Source: Saprospiraceae bacterium (GTDB taxonomy: Bacteria; Bacteroidota; Bacteroidia; Chitinophagales; Saprospiraceae). Taken from it: a stretch of 27,209 nt of DNA. Both the position numbers and the translations under genes were made by a program. Below are positions 1 to 7,615 of the stretch, piece by piece. The number at the start of each line of letters is the position of its first letter. Positions within the stretch are counted from its first letter, which is position 1. Below the pieces are notes generated by a model. The model was given only the letters and a program-made list of their open reading frames with translations, did not search any database and had not been told where the DNA came from. Where the stretch lies: NCBI GenBank assembly GCA_007125435.1, contig SLDF01000072.1, positions 1-27,209 on the forward strand. The letters are read 5' to 3'.

Positions 1-147
1 ATTTTGAAGCCATTTACTCACGCTATTTTGTTTTCTTTATTTGTGTTCGTGAATCTCCTTCGTCGATTTTAAGCCGTAATACCCGCCTGCTGCCATCGAC
101 AGGTGGCGGGCAGGGATTTTCTATTGCACAATTCGGGTTTAAGCCCG
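1..147 (-). repeat. Dispersed intergenic repeat, MITE-like family, copy A (possibly cut by window edge)
   Basis: Read on the minus strand, this stretch starts with an AACCCGAATTGTGCA-like end (125-139) and continues through a GC-rich hairpin (CCCGCC at 82-87, GGCGGG at 105-110). It then shows a block with AAGGAGATTCACGAA and ends near an AATGGCTTCAAAAT motif at 2-14. The same blocks recur in the same order at 6809-6905, and both ends recur at 6972-7022. The hairpin is absent from the other copies, so it looks like a variable insert. The copy lies downstream of the acyl-CoA dehydrogenase stop. No coding potential seen. Confidence 0.6.
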
Positions 148-165
148 TTTTGAAAAATTGCTGAA

Positions 166-1311
166 TTACAGACCCAGATATCTTGCAATTATTGACCTCT
201 GCACCTCTGAGGTGCCCGAATAAATAGTGGCACTTAGAGCATCGCGTACATATCTTTCGAATGGTGAATCTTTTAAGTAGCCGCGACCTCCCATTATTTG
301 TAATGCATCTAAGCAGCTCGCTTGTAAAGATTCACTGACTTGCAACTTGGCAATGCTGGACATCATACCCGCATCAGAAGTATCCATAGACTCACTAGCA
401 GCATATAATAATAGTTTACCGGTCTCATATCTCACTTTCATATCCGATAACTTGTGCGCTATAGACTGGTATTTAGATATCGACTGTCCACCCACTTTTC
501 TTGCTTTTGTATACTTAATAATTTGGTTGAGGATACGTCCCATAGTTCCAATATGAATGGCTCCAAGTAGCCCCCTTTCCCATTCCATGCTCTTGTTGAA
601 AATGGGGCCGCCACCACCAACCTCCCCCAATATATAATCTTCAGACACACAAACATTATTAAAAAACTGTTGGCCCATTTGTGCTGTATCAAGTCCCATT
701 TTTGATAGTGTCACTTCAGCGTTTACACCATCAAGACTATTATCCACCAAAAATGCTGTAATCCCGCCAAAATAACCTTTTTCATGATCAGTCGCCATAT
801 AGACAAGATGATAATCAGCTATCGGACCCGAAGTGATCATGATTTTCTCACCGTTTAAATGGTAATTACCTTTTTTGTCTAGTATTGCACGACTATCCAT
901 ATCATATACATCGGATCCAGATTCGGGCTCAGTTATACTATTTGCAATAATAATATCACCACTACATATACCGGGCAATAGTTTTTCTTTTTGCTCAGAT
1001 GACCCATACTTAACAATAGGAATCGTACAAGAAAGCATTTGGGCAGCTACAGCAAAAGCAAGACCTCCATCCTCACAATATTCACCAAGAACTTCTAACC
1101 CTCGACAGATATGACTTGCATCCCAGCCTGAGCCACCATATTTTTCCGGAATTGGCCAGCCATGAACACCAAGCTCGCCTAACTGTTTCCATTTACCCCT
1201 GTCAAAAGGAGCCTCCTCATAGTGAGAGAAATTAGCTGCCAAATTTGTTTTCAGTTCACGTAGTACTTCGACCATATGACTAGGCTGCATCGCAGGGTTT
1301 TTGTTATGCAT
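166..1311 (-). CDS. Acyl-CoA dehydrogenase family flavoprotein
   Basis: A 381-residue protein with the full acyl-CoA dehydrogenase fold: helical N-terminus, middle beta-domain with NSITEPESGSD (about 125-135), and C-terminal helical domain with the MGGRGY (340-345) and YSGTSEVQRSIIAR (364-377) signatures. The family oxidises acyl-CoA thioesters at the alpha-beta bond using FAD and passes electrons to ETF. In MCAD/SCAD-type enzymes the catalytic base is the Glu in Y-E-G-T. Here that residue is Ser365. A Glu instead sits at 245 in WERGLLGA, the position used by isovaleryl- and long-chain acyl-CoA dehydrogenases, so the enzyme is probably active with the alternative base. The substrate cannot be read from the sequence. 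The gene is last in a minus-strand run after two lipoprotein genes, 72 bp from the nearer one. An acyl-CoA synthetase lies 3.3 kb away, but no operon links them. Confidence 0.93.
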   Translation of the reverse strand: MHNKNPAMQPSHMVEVLRELKTNLAANFSHYEEAPFDRGKWKQLGELGVHGWPIPEKYGGSGWDASHICRGLEVLGEYCEDGGLAFAVAAQMLSCTIPIVKYGSSEQKEKLLPGICSGDIIIANSITEPESGSDVYDMDSRAILDKKGNYHLNGEKIMITSGPIADYHLVYMATDHEKGYFGGITAFLVDNSLDGVNAEVTLSKMGLDTAQMGQQFFNNVCVSEDYILGEVGGGGPIFNKSMEWERGLLGAIHIGTMGRILNQIIKYTKARKVGGQSISKYQSIAHKLSDMKVRYETGKLLLYAASESMDTSDAGMMSSIAKLQVSESLQASCLDALQIMGGRGYLKDSPFERYVRDALSATIYSGTSEVQRSIIARYLGL

Positions 1312-1383
1312 CGTAATTTAATATCAATGAATTACACAGACTTCAAGGATAAATATCCTAATAATATCAACCACTTTGTAGCT

Positions 1384-1791
1384 TTACCGCTCTGCAAACC
1401 GACGATAAAACCTGGCCTGATCTTCAGTTAGTAAAGGAAGAACCTCTTCTTTAGTAGATTTGATAAATGACTTCTGTGTCTCACGAGCTTTCTCCCTGGG
1501 GGCAGAGTCTTCCAAACTGCCACCTGCGCTCAAGTAAGCATTTTTATACATATTGCCTATTTCTTCCAGAAGCTCGTCAGACAGATCCAGCTTCTCCTTT
1601 AACTGGATTTTTGTCATCCTTATTAACTCTTCAATGTTGCGCTCACTGCTACCCTCACGAGTCGACCTTTCTACTTCTTCGACTTCAATTGCATTACCGG
1701 CCTCCTGTTCGTTAGAGTTACTCTTATCCTCTGCACAAGAGAATAATGAGACCGTGATAATCATAAAAAAAATAATTATTGGCTTTTTCAT
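1384..1791 (-). CDS. Small predicted lipoprotein, charged helical
   Basis: A 135-residue protein. It starts with Met-Lys-Lys, a hydrophobic stretch and a lipobox (LFSC, Cys19), so it is probably a secreted lipoprotein. The mature part is Glu/Lys/Arg-rich and predicted helical. Near the C-terminus it carries an LLTEDQARFYRRF segment, recalling the LTxxQ-type motif of Spy/CpxP-like periplasmic helical proteins; that similarity is weak and is inference. It starts 33 bp after the stop of the beta-helix lipoprotein upstream and ends 72 bp before the acyl-CoA dehydrogenase, so the three may be co-transcribed. I do not recognise a named family and assign no function. Confidence 0.75.
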   Translation of the reverse strand: MKKPIIIFFMIITVSLFSCAEDKSNSNEQEAGNAIEVEEVERSTREGSSERNIEELIRMTKIQLKEKLDLSDELLEEIGNMYKNAYLSAGGSLEDSAPREKARETQKSFIKSTKEEVLPLLTEDQARFYRRFAER

Positions 1792-1824
1792 TGCGTTTTT
1801 TTTGTGTTAAAATTAGATCGTTGG

Positions 1825-3138
1825 TTATATATTTTCTTGCGAGAGATTATCTTCTTTATCATCGACCACAACTCCATACCGTGAAAGCTTTACCTGCTGT
1901 AATTTCTGTCCCGAACACCTGTAGTTTTCCGTGGTTTTTTCCATATTCTTTAAGTCTTCCGGCACATTGATATTCGCAAAATTAATATCCGTTTCTTGTT
2001 CTATGCATAGAATAGGAGATTCTTCACTTCGATCTGGATCGGTAAAGCCATCCCACAAAATATGGATGCTTTTGAATGGAAAATATCGAAATAGCAATTT
2101 ACCAAAGTCATTCCTTAATGAAGGAAACCAATGCTTACTTTTATAAAAATTGCTGTGAATATAAACACCGTCTGGAAAAGGGTTGTACAGCGTATCAAGA
2201 GAATAATTGGCATTATGTAATTCCAACGAACCTTCCCCTGATCCGGTTTCTTCTATTTCCATTGCCAATATAAGCTCGTAACTCGTAATGGCGGTCCCTA
2301 CTGTCCGGTTGTGAACGATTTCATTATCGAATATCTCAGCATCTCTAGTCGATAGAAGCATAATACCTGTCCCAGGCGGTACGGAACTAACTATATTACC
2401 GGCAGGTGCAAAATTCCGGTGATTATTACCTTCAACCATATTATTAAAAATCCTTGTTTGACTGCCATACTGGGTAAGCCCGGGCAGATCAAATATTAAA
2501 ATACCACCTGTATTGTTGAAAACTTTATTATCGTAGATATCGACTATATTGCTGTTTTCACTTTCTATACCTGCCACATTTTCGTACACAACATTCCTGC
2601 GAATAATCACGGTGTCTGATTGTCCTACATAGATACCTGCATCAGAAGCTCGTGCTGCTACACAATCCTCTATCAAAACATTTTTACACAACACCGGATA
2701 CAAGCCATAAGCACCGTTTGTAGACTTAGCTCCATTTGTCCAATAAGTTCTTAATCCCTTAAAAAAGATACCATCGGTTTCACTTACTTTAATGTTATCG
2801 CCCTTGGCATCCTCTATATGAAACCCTATTAACTCAATATTTTTACAGTTTGATATCTTTAGACCGGCAGAACCAGATGTTTGACCTTTAAAGGATAAAT
2901 AGGTTTTATCCATCCCAGCCCCTTTGATGACTAGATTTTCCTTGCCCTCTAAGACCATACCCTTCGTAAACCAATAATAACCAGAGTCCAAAACTATAGT
3001 ATCTCCAGGCTGAGCATTGATAAGTGATGCTTGAATTGATTTTTCATTATTGACCCAATCAACTCCGGATCTCTCATCCGCTTGACGACAACTTCCTGCA
3101 TAGACAACTATAAGTAATATAATATACCTTAGTTTCAT
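1825..3138 (-). CDS. Parallel beta-helix repeat lipoprotein (TIGR03805-like)
   Basis: A 437-residue protein with a lipoprotein signal peptide (lipobox AGSC, Cys17), hence probably surface or periplasmic and lipid-anchored. Residues about 40-290 form stacked right-handed beta-helix coils: repeated 20-25-residue units of the N-x-I/V-x-I-x-D/N-N type, such as NVLIEDCVAARASDAGIYVG, IIRRNVVYENVAGIESENS, IYDNKVFNNTGGILIFDLPG and NNMVEGNNHRNFAPAGNIV. These match my recollection of the beta-helix family usually encoded next to an SO_2930-type dihaem cytochrome c. No such cytochrome lies within the window: the next upstream gene is a divergent DoxX-like protein. Many beta-helix proteins bind or cleave polysaccharides, but no catalytic site is recognisable here. 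It is first in a probable minus-strand operon with the small lipoprotein and the acyl-CoA dehydrogenase. Confidence 0.88.
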   Translation of the reverse strand: MKLRYIILLIVVYAGSCRQADERSGVDWVNNEKSIQASLINAQPGDTIVLDSGYYWFTKGMVLEGKENLVIKGAGMDKTYLSFKGQTSGSAGLKISNCKNIELIGFHIEDAKGDNIKVSETDGIFFKGLRTYWTNGAKSTNGAYGLYPVLCKNVLIEDCVAARASDAGIYVGQSDTVIIRRNVVYENVAGIESENSNIVDIYDNKVFNNTGGILIFDLPGLTQYGSQTRIFNNMVEGNNHRNFAPAGNIVSSVPPGTGIMLLSTRDAEIFDNEIVHNRTVGTAITSYELILAMEIEETGSGEGSLELHNANYSLDTLYNPFPDGVYIHSNFYKSKHWFPSLRNDFGKLLFRYFPFKSIHILWDGFTDPDRSEESPILCIEQETDINFANINVPEDLKNMEKTTENYRCSGQKLQQVKLSRYGVVVDDKEDNLSQENI

Positions 3139-3790
3139 TTGACTGTTTTTATCATTTACTCATTTAGTAACCATCTTTAGACCAAACATGACCATAACGC
3201 TAATGTAATAAACCAATAACGCACTACAAACACATCCCTTTTGCACACAATTGTATTTGAACCAAACGCTATGAATATTTCATTTCAGAACCAAGAGTAA
3301 GGCATAAAGTGGATTAAAATTATTCATAGTAATTAACACAGGCTTGTTAACTATACCATATAAATACAAAGCCAACTTTAATGGGCACATCCCTAAAGTG
3401 GAATTCAAAAAATACATATTAAGACCTACAAATCTACACTAATTTATTGTCAGGATAAAAAATTTGTGGAATAGATTAAACGTCCATTAATTTATTTTGT
3501 CACAGCTGAGTTTGTGTACTATAAATTTTTGACAAATTACTTAGGATACTGTCTCTGTATAGATACTTCTCAAAAGGTTTTGATGAGCCTAAATTATCGA
3601 TATAGCATACGTCCACTATGGTTTTGAAAAACCTTTATTAGGCAAAATTAAACCAAATAAACCGAGATGCACGCAATCATAATTAACGACTATAAAAGTT
3701 TTTAAAGAATTTTATACAAGCTATGTGTTATTATTGTTAACTTTCGCAATCAATGCGCCTAAGATATTACTCATTAAAACGTTTTTAATT
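3139..3790. other. Long AT-rich divergent intergenic region
   Basis: About 650 bp between the divergent beta-helix and DoxX-like genes, very AT-rich, with no open frame that looks coding. The only structure I see is a pair of crossing inverted repeats (AAAAGGTTTT at 3572-3581 with AAAACCTTT at 3628-3636; GCCTAA at 3587-3592 with TTAGGC at 3638-3643). There is also a near-match to the -7 element, TAACTTTC at 3738-3745, about 45 bp before the DoxX-like start. It may carry promoters for both genes. Confidence 0.5.
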
Positions 3791-4153
3791 ATGAATGCCG
3801 TATTATCACTTGGTAAGTACTTATTTGCTATTCCATTCGCTGTGTTTGGAATATTTCACTTTATGAATGCCGAAGGCATGGCCGGTATGGCTTTTGGTCA
3901 GAGCGCACTGGTTTATTTGACTGGTGTAGCGCTCATAGCTGCTGCTGTCAGTATGCTTATTGGCAAGCTAGATAAGCTTGCAGCTGTCCTTCTTGCTTTG
4001 ATGCTGATTATTTTTGTCCTTGCCATTCATTTAGGTGGTGCTATGGACGGAGATCAATCTGCCATGTCTGCTATGCTCAAGGATATCATGCTTGCCGGCG
4101 CAGCTTTGATCTATGCCAGATCTGAAGCCAAAGATGCATCGGTTATTGGATAA
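3791..4153 (+). CDS. DoxX-like small integral membrane protein
   Basis: A 120-residue protein that is almost entirely four hydrophobic segments (roughly residues 6-24, 37-57, 62-81 and 97-109). The motif LFAIPFAVFGIFHFMNA near the N-terminus is typical of DoxX/DoxD-like membrane proteins of Bacteroidota. The family's function is poorly defined; some members are terminal-oxidase or thiosulfate:quinone oxidoreductase subunits, others are linked to redox stress. The open frame extends upstream to 3725, but I choose the Met at 3791. The extension would add a Leu-rich stretch before an already complete first segment, and a promoter-like TAACTTTC falls inside it. No obvious operon partner: the next gene starts 452 bp downstream. 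Confidence 0.72.
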   Translation: MNAVLSLGKYLFAIPFAVFGIFHFMNAEGMAGMAFGQSALVYLTGVALIAAAVSMLIGKLDKLAAVLLALMLIIFVLAIHLGGAMDGDQSAMSAMLKDIMLAGAALIYARSEAKDASVIG

Positions 4154-4605
4154 TGCTAATAAATTTTGGTTGCTGCGTCATGCTTATGAAAACTCAATGG
4201 TAAGTTTCATAGACATGTCCTCAGCAAATTCAAGGTCAGGCAAAAGAATTATCCAAAAGCAGACGACAATCCATTTGGATGTAACAAAAATTCGAGCATA
4301 AAGCTTGCCTTTTGTTAGGATTATGCAGCGAGGCATGAAATGGCTATAACAAAAATTTTCATGGATGAATCTTGGATTTTGTATTCATTTCATGAAATCA
4401 CATGATAATATAGTCATGTAAAGCTATAATTTCCACCCACTAATGTCTACATGTAATGGGCAAGGTTTTTCTACTGCATAATATTGAGGACAGCTTTATG
4501 CTCAATTTTCATTTTGTACGTGGACAGCAAATTCATTTTTCTTTATATATTGTTGTCCAAATTTTATTCTTACTTCTAACAACTATAGACAAATAAGCAT
4601 TACAG
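4154..4605. other. Intergenic region with no recognised feature
   Basis: About 450 bp between the DoxX-like gene and the acyl-CoA synthetase. I find no convincing gene, no exact TAnnTTTG promoter element and no strong terminator. A 32-codon frame at 4498-4596 with a hydrophobic end is the only open frame approaching the next gene and is probably chance. Confidence 0.5.
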
Positions 4606-6435
4606 ATGCGGGCGGAGCGATTATTCGACTTTCTAGATAATCAGGCTACTGATTTTCCATTGGATAAAATGGTGGGTATAAGAGATGGCAATGGTCTCTC
4701 ATTCTATTCTACACATGAATTTAGACAGACAGTCGATAAATTAAGCTCAGGGTTAATCGACATGGGTGTTTTACAGGGCGATAAGGTGGGCCTGGTTGTC
4801 TCTCGCAATAGACCTGAATGGCTGATTGTCGACCTGGCAGTCCAGCAAATTGGAGCAATCTTAGTTCCAGTCTATCCTACTATTAGCCTAAGAGATTATG
4901 AATATATATTTTCAGAATCAAAAGTCGCCATTGTATTCACTGAGGGTGGTGACCTACTCGATAAAATGATATATCTGCACAAGCGTATTCCTTCCTTAGA
5001 CTCCATAATATGCTTTGATGATAATGGTCAAACCATCACAAACTGGAAGTCTTTACTTGATAACCCTGTTAACCAAAAAGAATTAGACAATCGAAAGGAC
5101 TCGATCACTAAAGATGATTTAGCTACCATCATCTACACATCGGGGACAACAGGAGACCCAAAGGGCGTCATGCTCTCACATTGGAATATTGTTAGCAATG
5201 TGCTTAGTGCTTACAGCTTCATTCCATGTAAACCCGGAGATCGGGTGATGAGCTTCTTGCCATTATGCCACATATTTGAAAAAGTAGTCACTTATGCCTA
5301 CCTCGCCGCAGGAGTTAGTATCGTATATACTGGTCTGGACAATCTGGGAGGCGAAAAAGGTGATCTAAAACATATTCGTCCACACTTCTTCACTGCTGTA
5401 CCGAGACTTCTAGAAAAAGTCTATGAAAAAATAATGGAAAAAGCCAATGGGCTTACTGGTTTTAAAAGGAAGCTGTTCTTCTGGGCTTTAGAATTGACAG
5501 ACGACTATGAATATGATAAGGTCTACACTGGTATGGACTGGCTAAAACGAAAAGTAGCAGATATTCTAGTCTTTTCGAAGTGGCGAAAAGCTTTAGGAGG
5601 TAGAGTGTTGGGTATCCTCACAGGTGCTGCGGCCTGTCCACCCCATATCATCAGAGTGTTTTCAGCTGCGGGTGTCCAAATCAGAGAAGGCTATGGGTTG
5701 ACTGAGGCTGGTCCCGGTATTAGCTTTAATAGATACGATAAAGGTACGGCAATGATAGGTACAGTCGGTACTTTACTCGATAATGTTGAAGTGAAAATAG
5801 ATGACAATATTGGAGACTTTAGAGAGGGAGAAGGTGAAATCTTAGCGTCGGGGCCAAATATCATGTCGGGATACTTCAACCAACCAGAAAAGACCAGAGA
5901 AGTCTTCACTGAAATAGATGGCAAGAAGTGGCTAAGGACCGGAGATGTAGGTCGCTTCATAAAGTCAAAAGACGGAAAGCTGTTTTTGAAAATTACTGAT
6001 CGTAAAAAGGAATTGCTCAAAACCTCAGGAGGCAAGTACGTAGCGCCCACTCCCATAGAAAACGCCTTGAAACAAGATCGCCTGGTTGAAAATGTAATGG
6101 TCGTGGGCGAACAAAAAAAGTTTGTTTCTGCTCTCATTGTGCCAGCTTTGGACATTTTGAGAGATTGGTGTAAAGACCAGAAAATATCGTGGACCACAAG
6201 TGAAGATATCCTTAATCACCCTAAGGTTGTGGCTTGCTTTCAAGACATTGTGGAGAAGTATAATAAAAACCTCGCCAGGTTTGAGCAAATCAAACGGTTT
6301 AAACTCATCGATGCACCATGGGAAATCGTCAAAGTGGATGGAGCTCCCGGTGAACTAACACCTACACTAAAACTCAAAAGACGTGTCATCATGGAGAGGT
6401 GGAAAGACATTATTGATGCCATGTACAAAGAATAG
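4606..6435 (+). CDS. Long-chain acyl-CoA synthetase (AMP-forming)
   Basis: A 609-residue adenylate-forming enzyme of the long-chain fatty-acid:CoA ligase type. It activates fatty acids with ATP to acyl-adenylate and then to acyl-CoA, feeding beta-oxidation or lipid synthesis. Visible core motifs, in order: the P-loop-like YTSGTTGDPKG (177-187), FLPLCHIFE (217-225), GYGLTEAGP (362-370), LRTGD (443-447), the hinge/A8 region DRKKELLKTSGGKYV (465-479), and C-terminal LTPTLK (584-589), whose Lys is expected to act in adenylation. Length and motif order match FadD15-like enzymes. It is monocistronic by position: 452 bp of intergenic DNA precedes it, and a copy of the 3' repeat family starts about 50 bp after its stop. 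Chain-length preference cannot be read from the sequence. Confidence 0.95.
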   Translation: MRAERLFDFLDNQATDFPLDKMVGIRDGNGLSFYSTHEFRQTVDKLSSGLIDMGVLQGDKVGLVVSRNRPEWLIVDLAVQQIGAILVPVYPTISLRDYEYIFSESKVAIVFTEGGDLLDKMIYLHKRIPSLDSIICFDDNGQTITNWKSLLDNPVNQKELDNRKDSITKDDLATIIYTSGTTGDPKGVMLSHWNIVSNVLSAYSFIPCKPGDRVMSFLPLCHIFEKVVTYAYLAAGVSIVYTGLDNLGGEKGDLKHIRPHFFTAVPRLLEKVYEKIMEKANGLTGFKRKLFFWALELTDDYEYDKVYTGMDWLKRKVADILVFSKWRKALGGRVLGILTGAAACPPHIIRVFSAAGVQIREGYGLTEAGPGISFNRYDKGTAMIGTVGTLLDNVEVKIDDNIGDFREGEGEILASGPNIMSGYFNQPEKTREVFTEIDGKKWLRTGDVGRFIKSKDGKLFLKITDRKKELLKTSGGKYVAPTPIENALKQDRLVENVMVVGEQKKFVSALIVPALDILRDWCKDQKISWTTSEDILNHPKVVACFQDIVEKYNKNLARFEQIKRFKLIDAPWEIVKVDGAPGELTPTLKLKRRVIMERWKDIIDAMYKE

Positions 6436-6486
6436 ACAATCTCCTTTTTTCAGATTCATTTCAAAATGTATTTTTTCTACTGCACC

Positions 6487-6629
6487 GCATCAGCGCTGTG
6501 GAGTGGGTGGCGAGCGGTAGCGAGTGAGTCCGTAGGACCGAGCGAATAGCGAGCCCCGAAACATAGCGACCCCCTATTCACCCTCTCACTTTGGCAAGGT
6601 GAGAGGGTGAATAGGGGGTGATGCCCAAA
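6487..6629 (+). repeat. 3'-end hairpin repeat family, copy R1
   Basis: The element runs from GCATCAGCG (6487-6495) to GGGTGATGCCCAAA (ends 6629). Inside is a perfect 21-bp hairpin: left arm 6569-6589, 9-base loop TTTGGCAAG at 6590-6598, right arm 6599-6619. A second, smaller hairpin comes from GAGTCC and GGACC around 6526-6540. The copy is nearly identical to R2 at 9474-9616 in inverted orientation. It lies about 50 bp after the acyl-CoA synthetase stop. Unlike the other copies, the GCATCAGCG end faces the preceding gene. Confidence 0.85.
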
Positions 6630-6770
6630 GCAAAAAAAGAAAGAAACACACTCCCTTTCATAGTCATATGTTCTTGATCTTCAACGCTATCATTATACCA
6701 GGCAGAAACAATCAATTGTTATTTTTCTGTCAGATCTCGACGAAAACCCCTCGTTTATGGTAAATTTTGC

Positions 6771-6805
6771 TACATTTGTTTTTATTTAGACTTTGTCTAA
6801 TTAGA
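6771..6805 (+). promoter_or_regulatory. Promoter with overlapping palindromic operator (DtxR-like), site 2
   Basis: TACATTTG at 6771-6778 is an exact match to the Bacteroidota -7 element TAnnTTTG. Immediately after, covering the expected start of transcription, lies TTTATTTAGACT (6781-6792). It is followed by TGTCTAATTAGA, giving the palindrome TTAGAC-TTT-GTCTAA (6786-6800). The left arm is identical over 12 bases to the left arm of the palindrome upstream of the TonB receptor (19218-19229). The arrangement suggests repression by an iron/manganese sensor of the DtxR/MntR type; the regulator's identity is inference. No -33 TTG is visible at the usual distance. The likely target downstream is the small Cys-rich ORF at 7029. 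Confidence 0.5.
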
Positions 6806-6808
6806 GGC

Positions 6809-7022
6809 AACCCGAATTATGCACTTAAAATGCGTAATGAGGGTTAAAATCGGCTAAGGAGATTCACGAATACCACATAAAGTATAAAAGCAATATGCGT
6901 AAATGGTGAAAAAATAAGTGATTTTCTGAATGAGCCACCGGTGGTTGAACAAAATCTAATGAAGTGGCTTATTTTGAAGCCATTCGAAGCCGAAGTATAT
7001 TTTCTAATGCATAATTTGGGTT
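6809..7022. mobile_element. MITE-like element with terminal inverted repeats, copy B
   Basis: A 214-bp non-coding stretch bounded by AACCCGAATTATGCA (6809-6823) and TGCATAATTTGGGTT (7008-7022), which are inverted repeats matching at 14 of 15 positions. The left half carries AAGGAGATTCACGAA and GTAAATGG in the same order as copy A at the window start. The right half carries ATTTTGAAGCCATT and TTTTCTAATGCA like the other side of copy A, inverted. It therefore looks like two partial copies head to head. It sits between a promoter/operator (6771-6805) and the small ORF at 7029, as if inserted into a leader. There is no transposase and I see no clear target-site duplication. Confidence 0.5.
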
Positions 7023-7028
7023 TAAGTT

Positions 7029-7193
7029 ATGAGACATATTTCACCGGATGATATGAATCCTATCCACAGGTCACCATCTGTATTCATTTCACTTCCCGTC
7101 ATTCAGGGTAAGAAAATGAAGAAGAAATGCTGCAAGAAGTACAAAAAGTCGAATAGGTGTAAGCGTTGCCCCGGACAAAAGGTCATGAAATAA
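7029..7193 (+). CDS. Small Cys/Lys-rich protein (54 aa), possible metal binder
   Basis: An ATG-TAA frame of 54 codons. The C-terminal half is dominated by Lys and four Cys: KKKCCKKYKK (31-40) followed by RCKRCPG (43-49). A Cys-Cys pair and a Cys-x-x-Cys, each in a strongly basic context, suggest metal or nucleic-acid binding. The N-terminal 29 residues are unremarkable, and translation could instead start at Met30 to give a 25-residue peptide. I recall similar short CC-K-rich proteins in Bacteroidota but cannot name a family. A promoter with a DtxR-like palindrome lies about 220 bp upstream, with a MITE-like element between, so regulation by metal is a reasonable inference. No other candidate target follows before the GGGP synthase. 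Confidence 0.5.
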   Translation: MRHISPDDMNPIHRSPSVFISLPVIQGKKMKKKCCKKYKKSNRCKRCPGQKVMK

Positions 7194-7615
7194 TTGGATT
7201 CGTTTCAGCCATCTCATGCACAGATGACCATTCTATCAGATACATTTGTATTCTCTATTTCCCAAAGTTTTTCATTCTCGACATCAATATTATTTTGCCC
7301 CTAAAATGGTCCACATCACATATAAAGTAGTATATTTGGAAATATGGTGACCTCTTAGAGCGTCTGAAGTAAGCGGAAACATAAGGTGATTTTAACCCGC
7401 ATTAAACATTGGACAAATGTTCTTATAACGTAAATGGAAGCACTCAACATAAAACAACTGAAATATAAAGCTTGCTATGCTATACACAATCAAATTAGCA
7501 GGTGTACATTACTAGCATATCTTTCTATTGGTCTTATCTTTGCGCTTTCGATGTGCAATATCATGACTGTAGCTAATAAACAAATTTAAACCTATTTCTC
7601 ATTAAACAATTTAAT
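7194..7615. other. Intergenic region upstream of the GGGP synthase
   Basis: About 420 AT-rich bases. The only regulatory element I can support is the TATCTTTG box at 7535-7542. A 51-codon frame with one hydrophobic segment (7434-7589) overlaps that box and is probably not a gene. No repeat copy or terminator recognised. Confidence 0.5.
7535..7542 (+). promoter_or_regulatory. Putative promoter -7 element for the GGGP synthase-rsgA operon
   Basis: TATCTTTG exactly matches the Bacteroidota housekeeping -7 consensus TAnnTTTG. Transcription would start near 7549, leaving a leader of about 65 bases before the GGGP synthase start at 7616. No convincing -33 TTG lies 19-21 bases upstream, so the call rests on the -7 element alone. 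Confidence 0.45.

Noticed and set aside
4113..4301. 62-codon frame overlapping the 3' end of the DoxX-like gene
   Set aside because: Out of frame with the membrane protein and of unremarkable composition; a shadow frame.
4498..4596. 32-codon frame ending in a hydrophobic stretch just before the acyl-CoA synthetase
   Set aside because: Short, in AT-rich DNA, no promoter match or other support; likely chance or leader sequence.
6703..6727. Palindrome around AACAAT-CA-ATTGTT before the operator region
   Set aside because: Short AT-rich arms without a T-run or a second copy; probably chance.
7434..7589. 51-codon frame with one hydrophobic segment before the GGGP synthase
   Set aside because: It overlaps the TATCTTTG promoter element of the next operon and has no recognisable motif.
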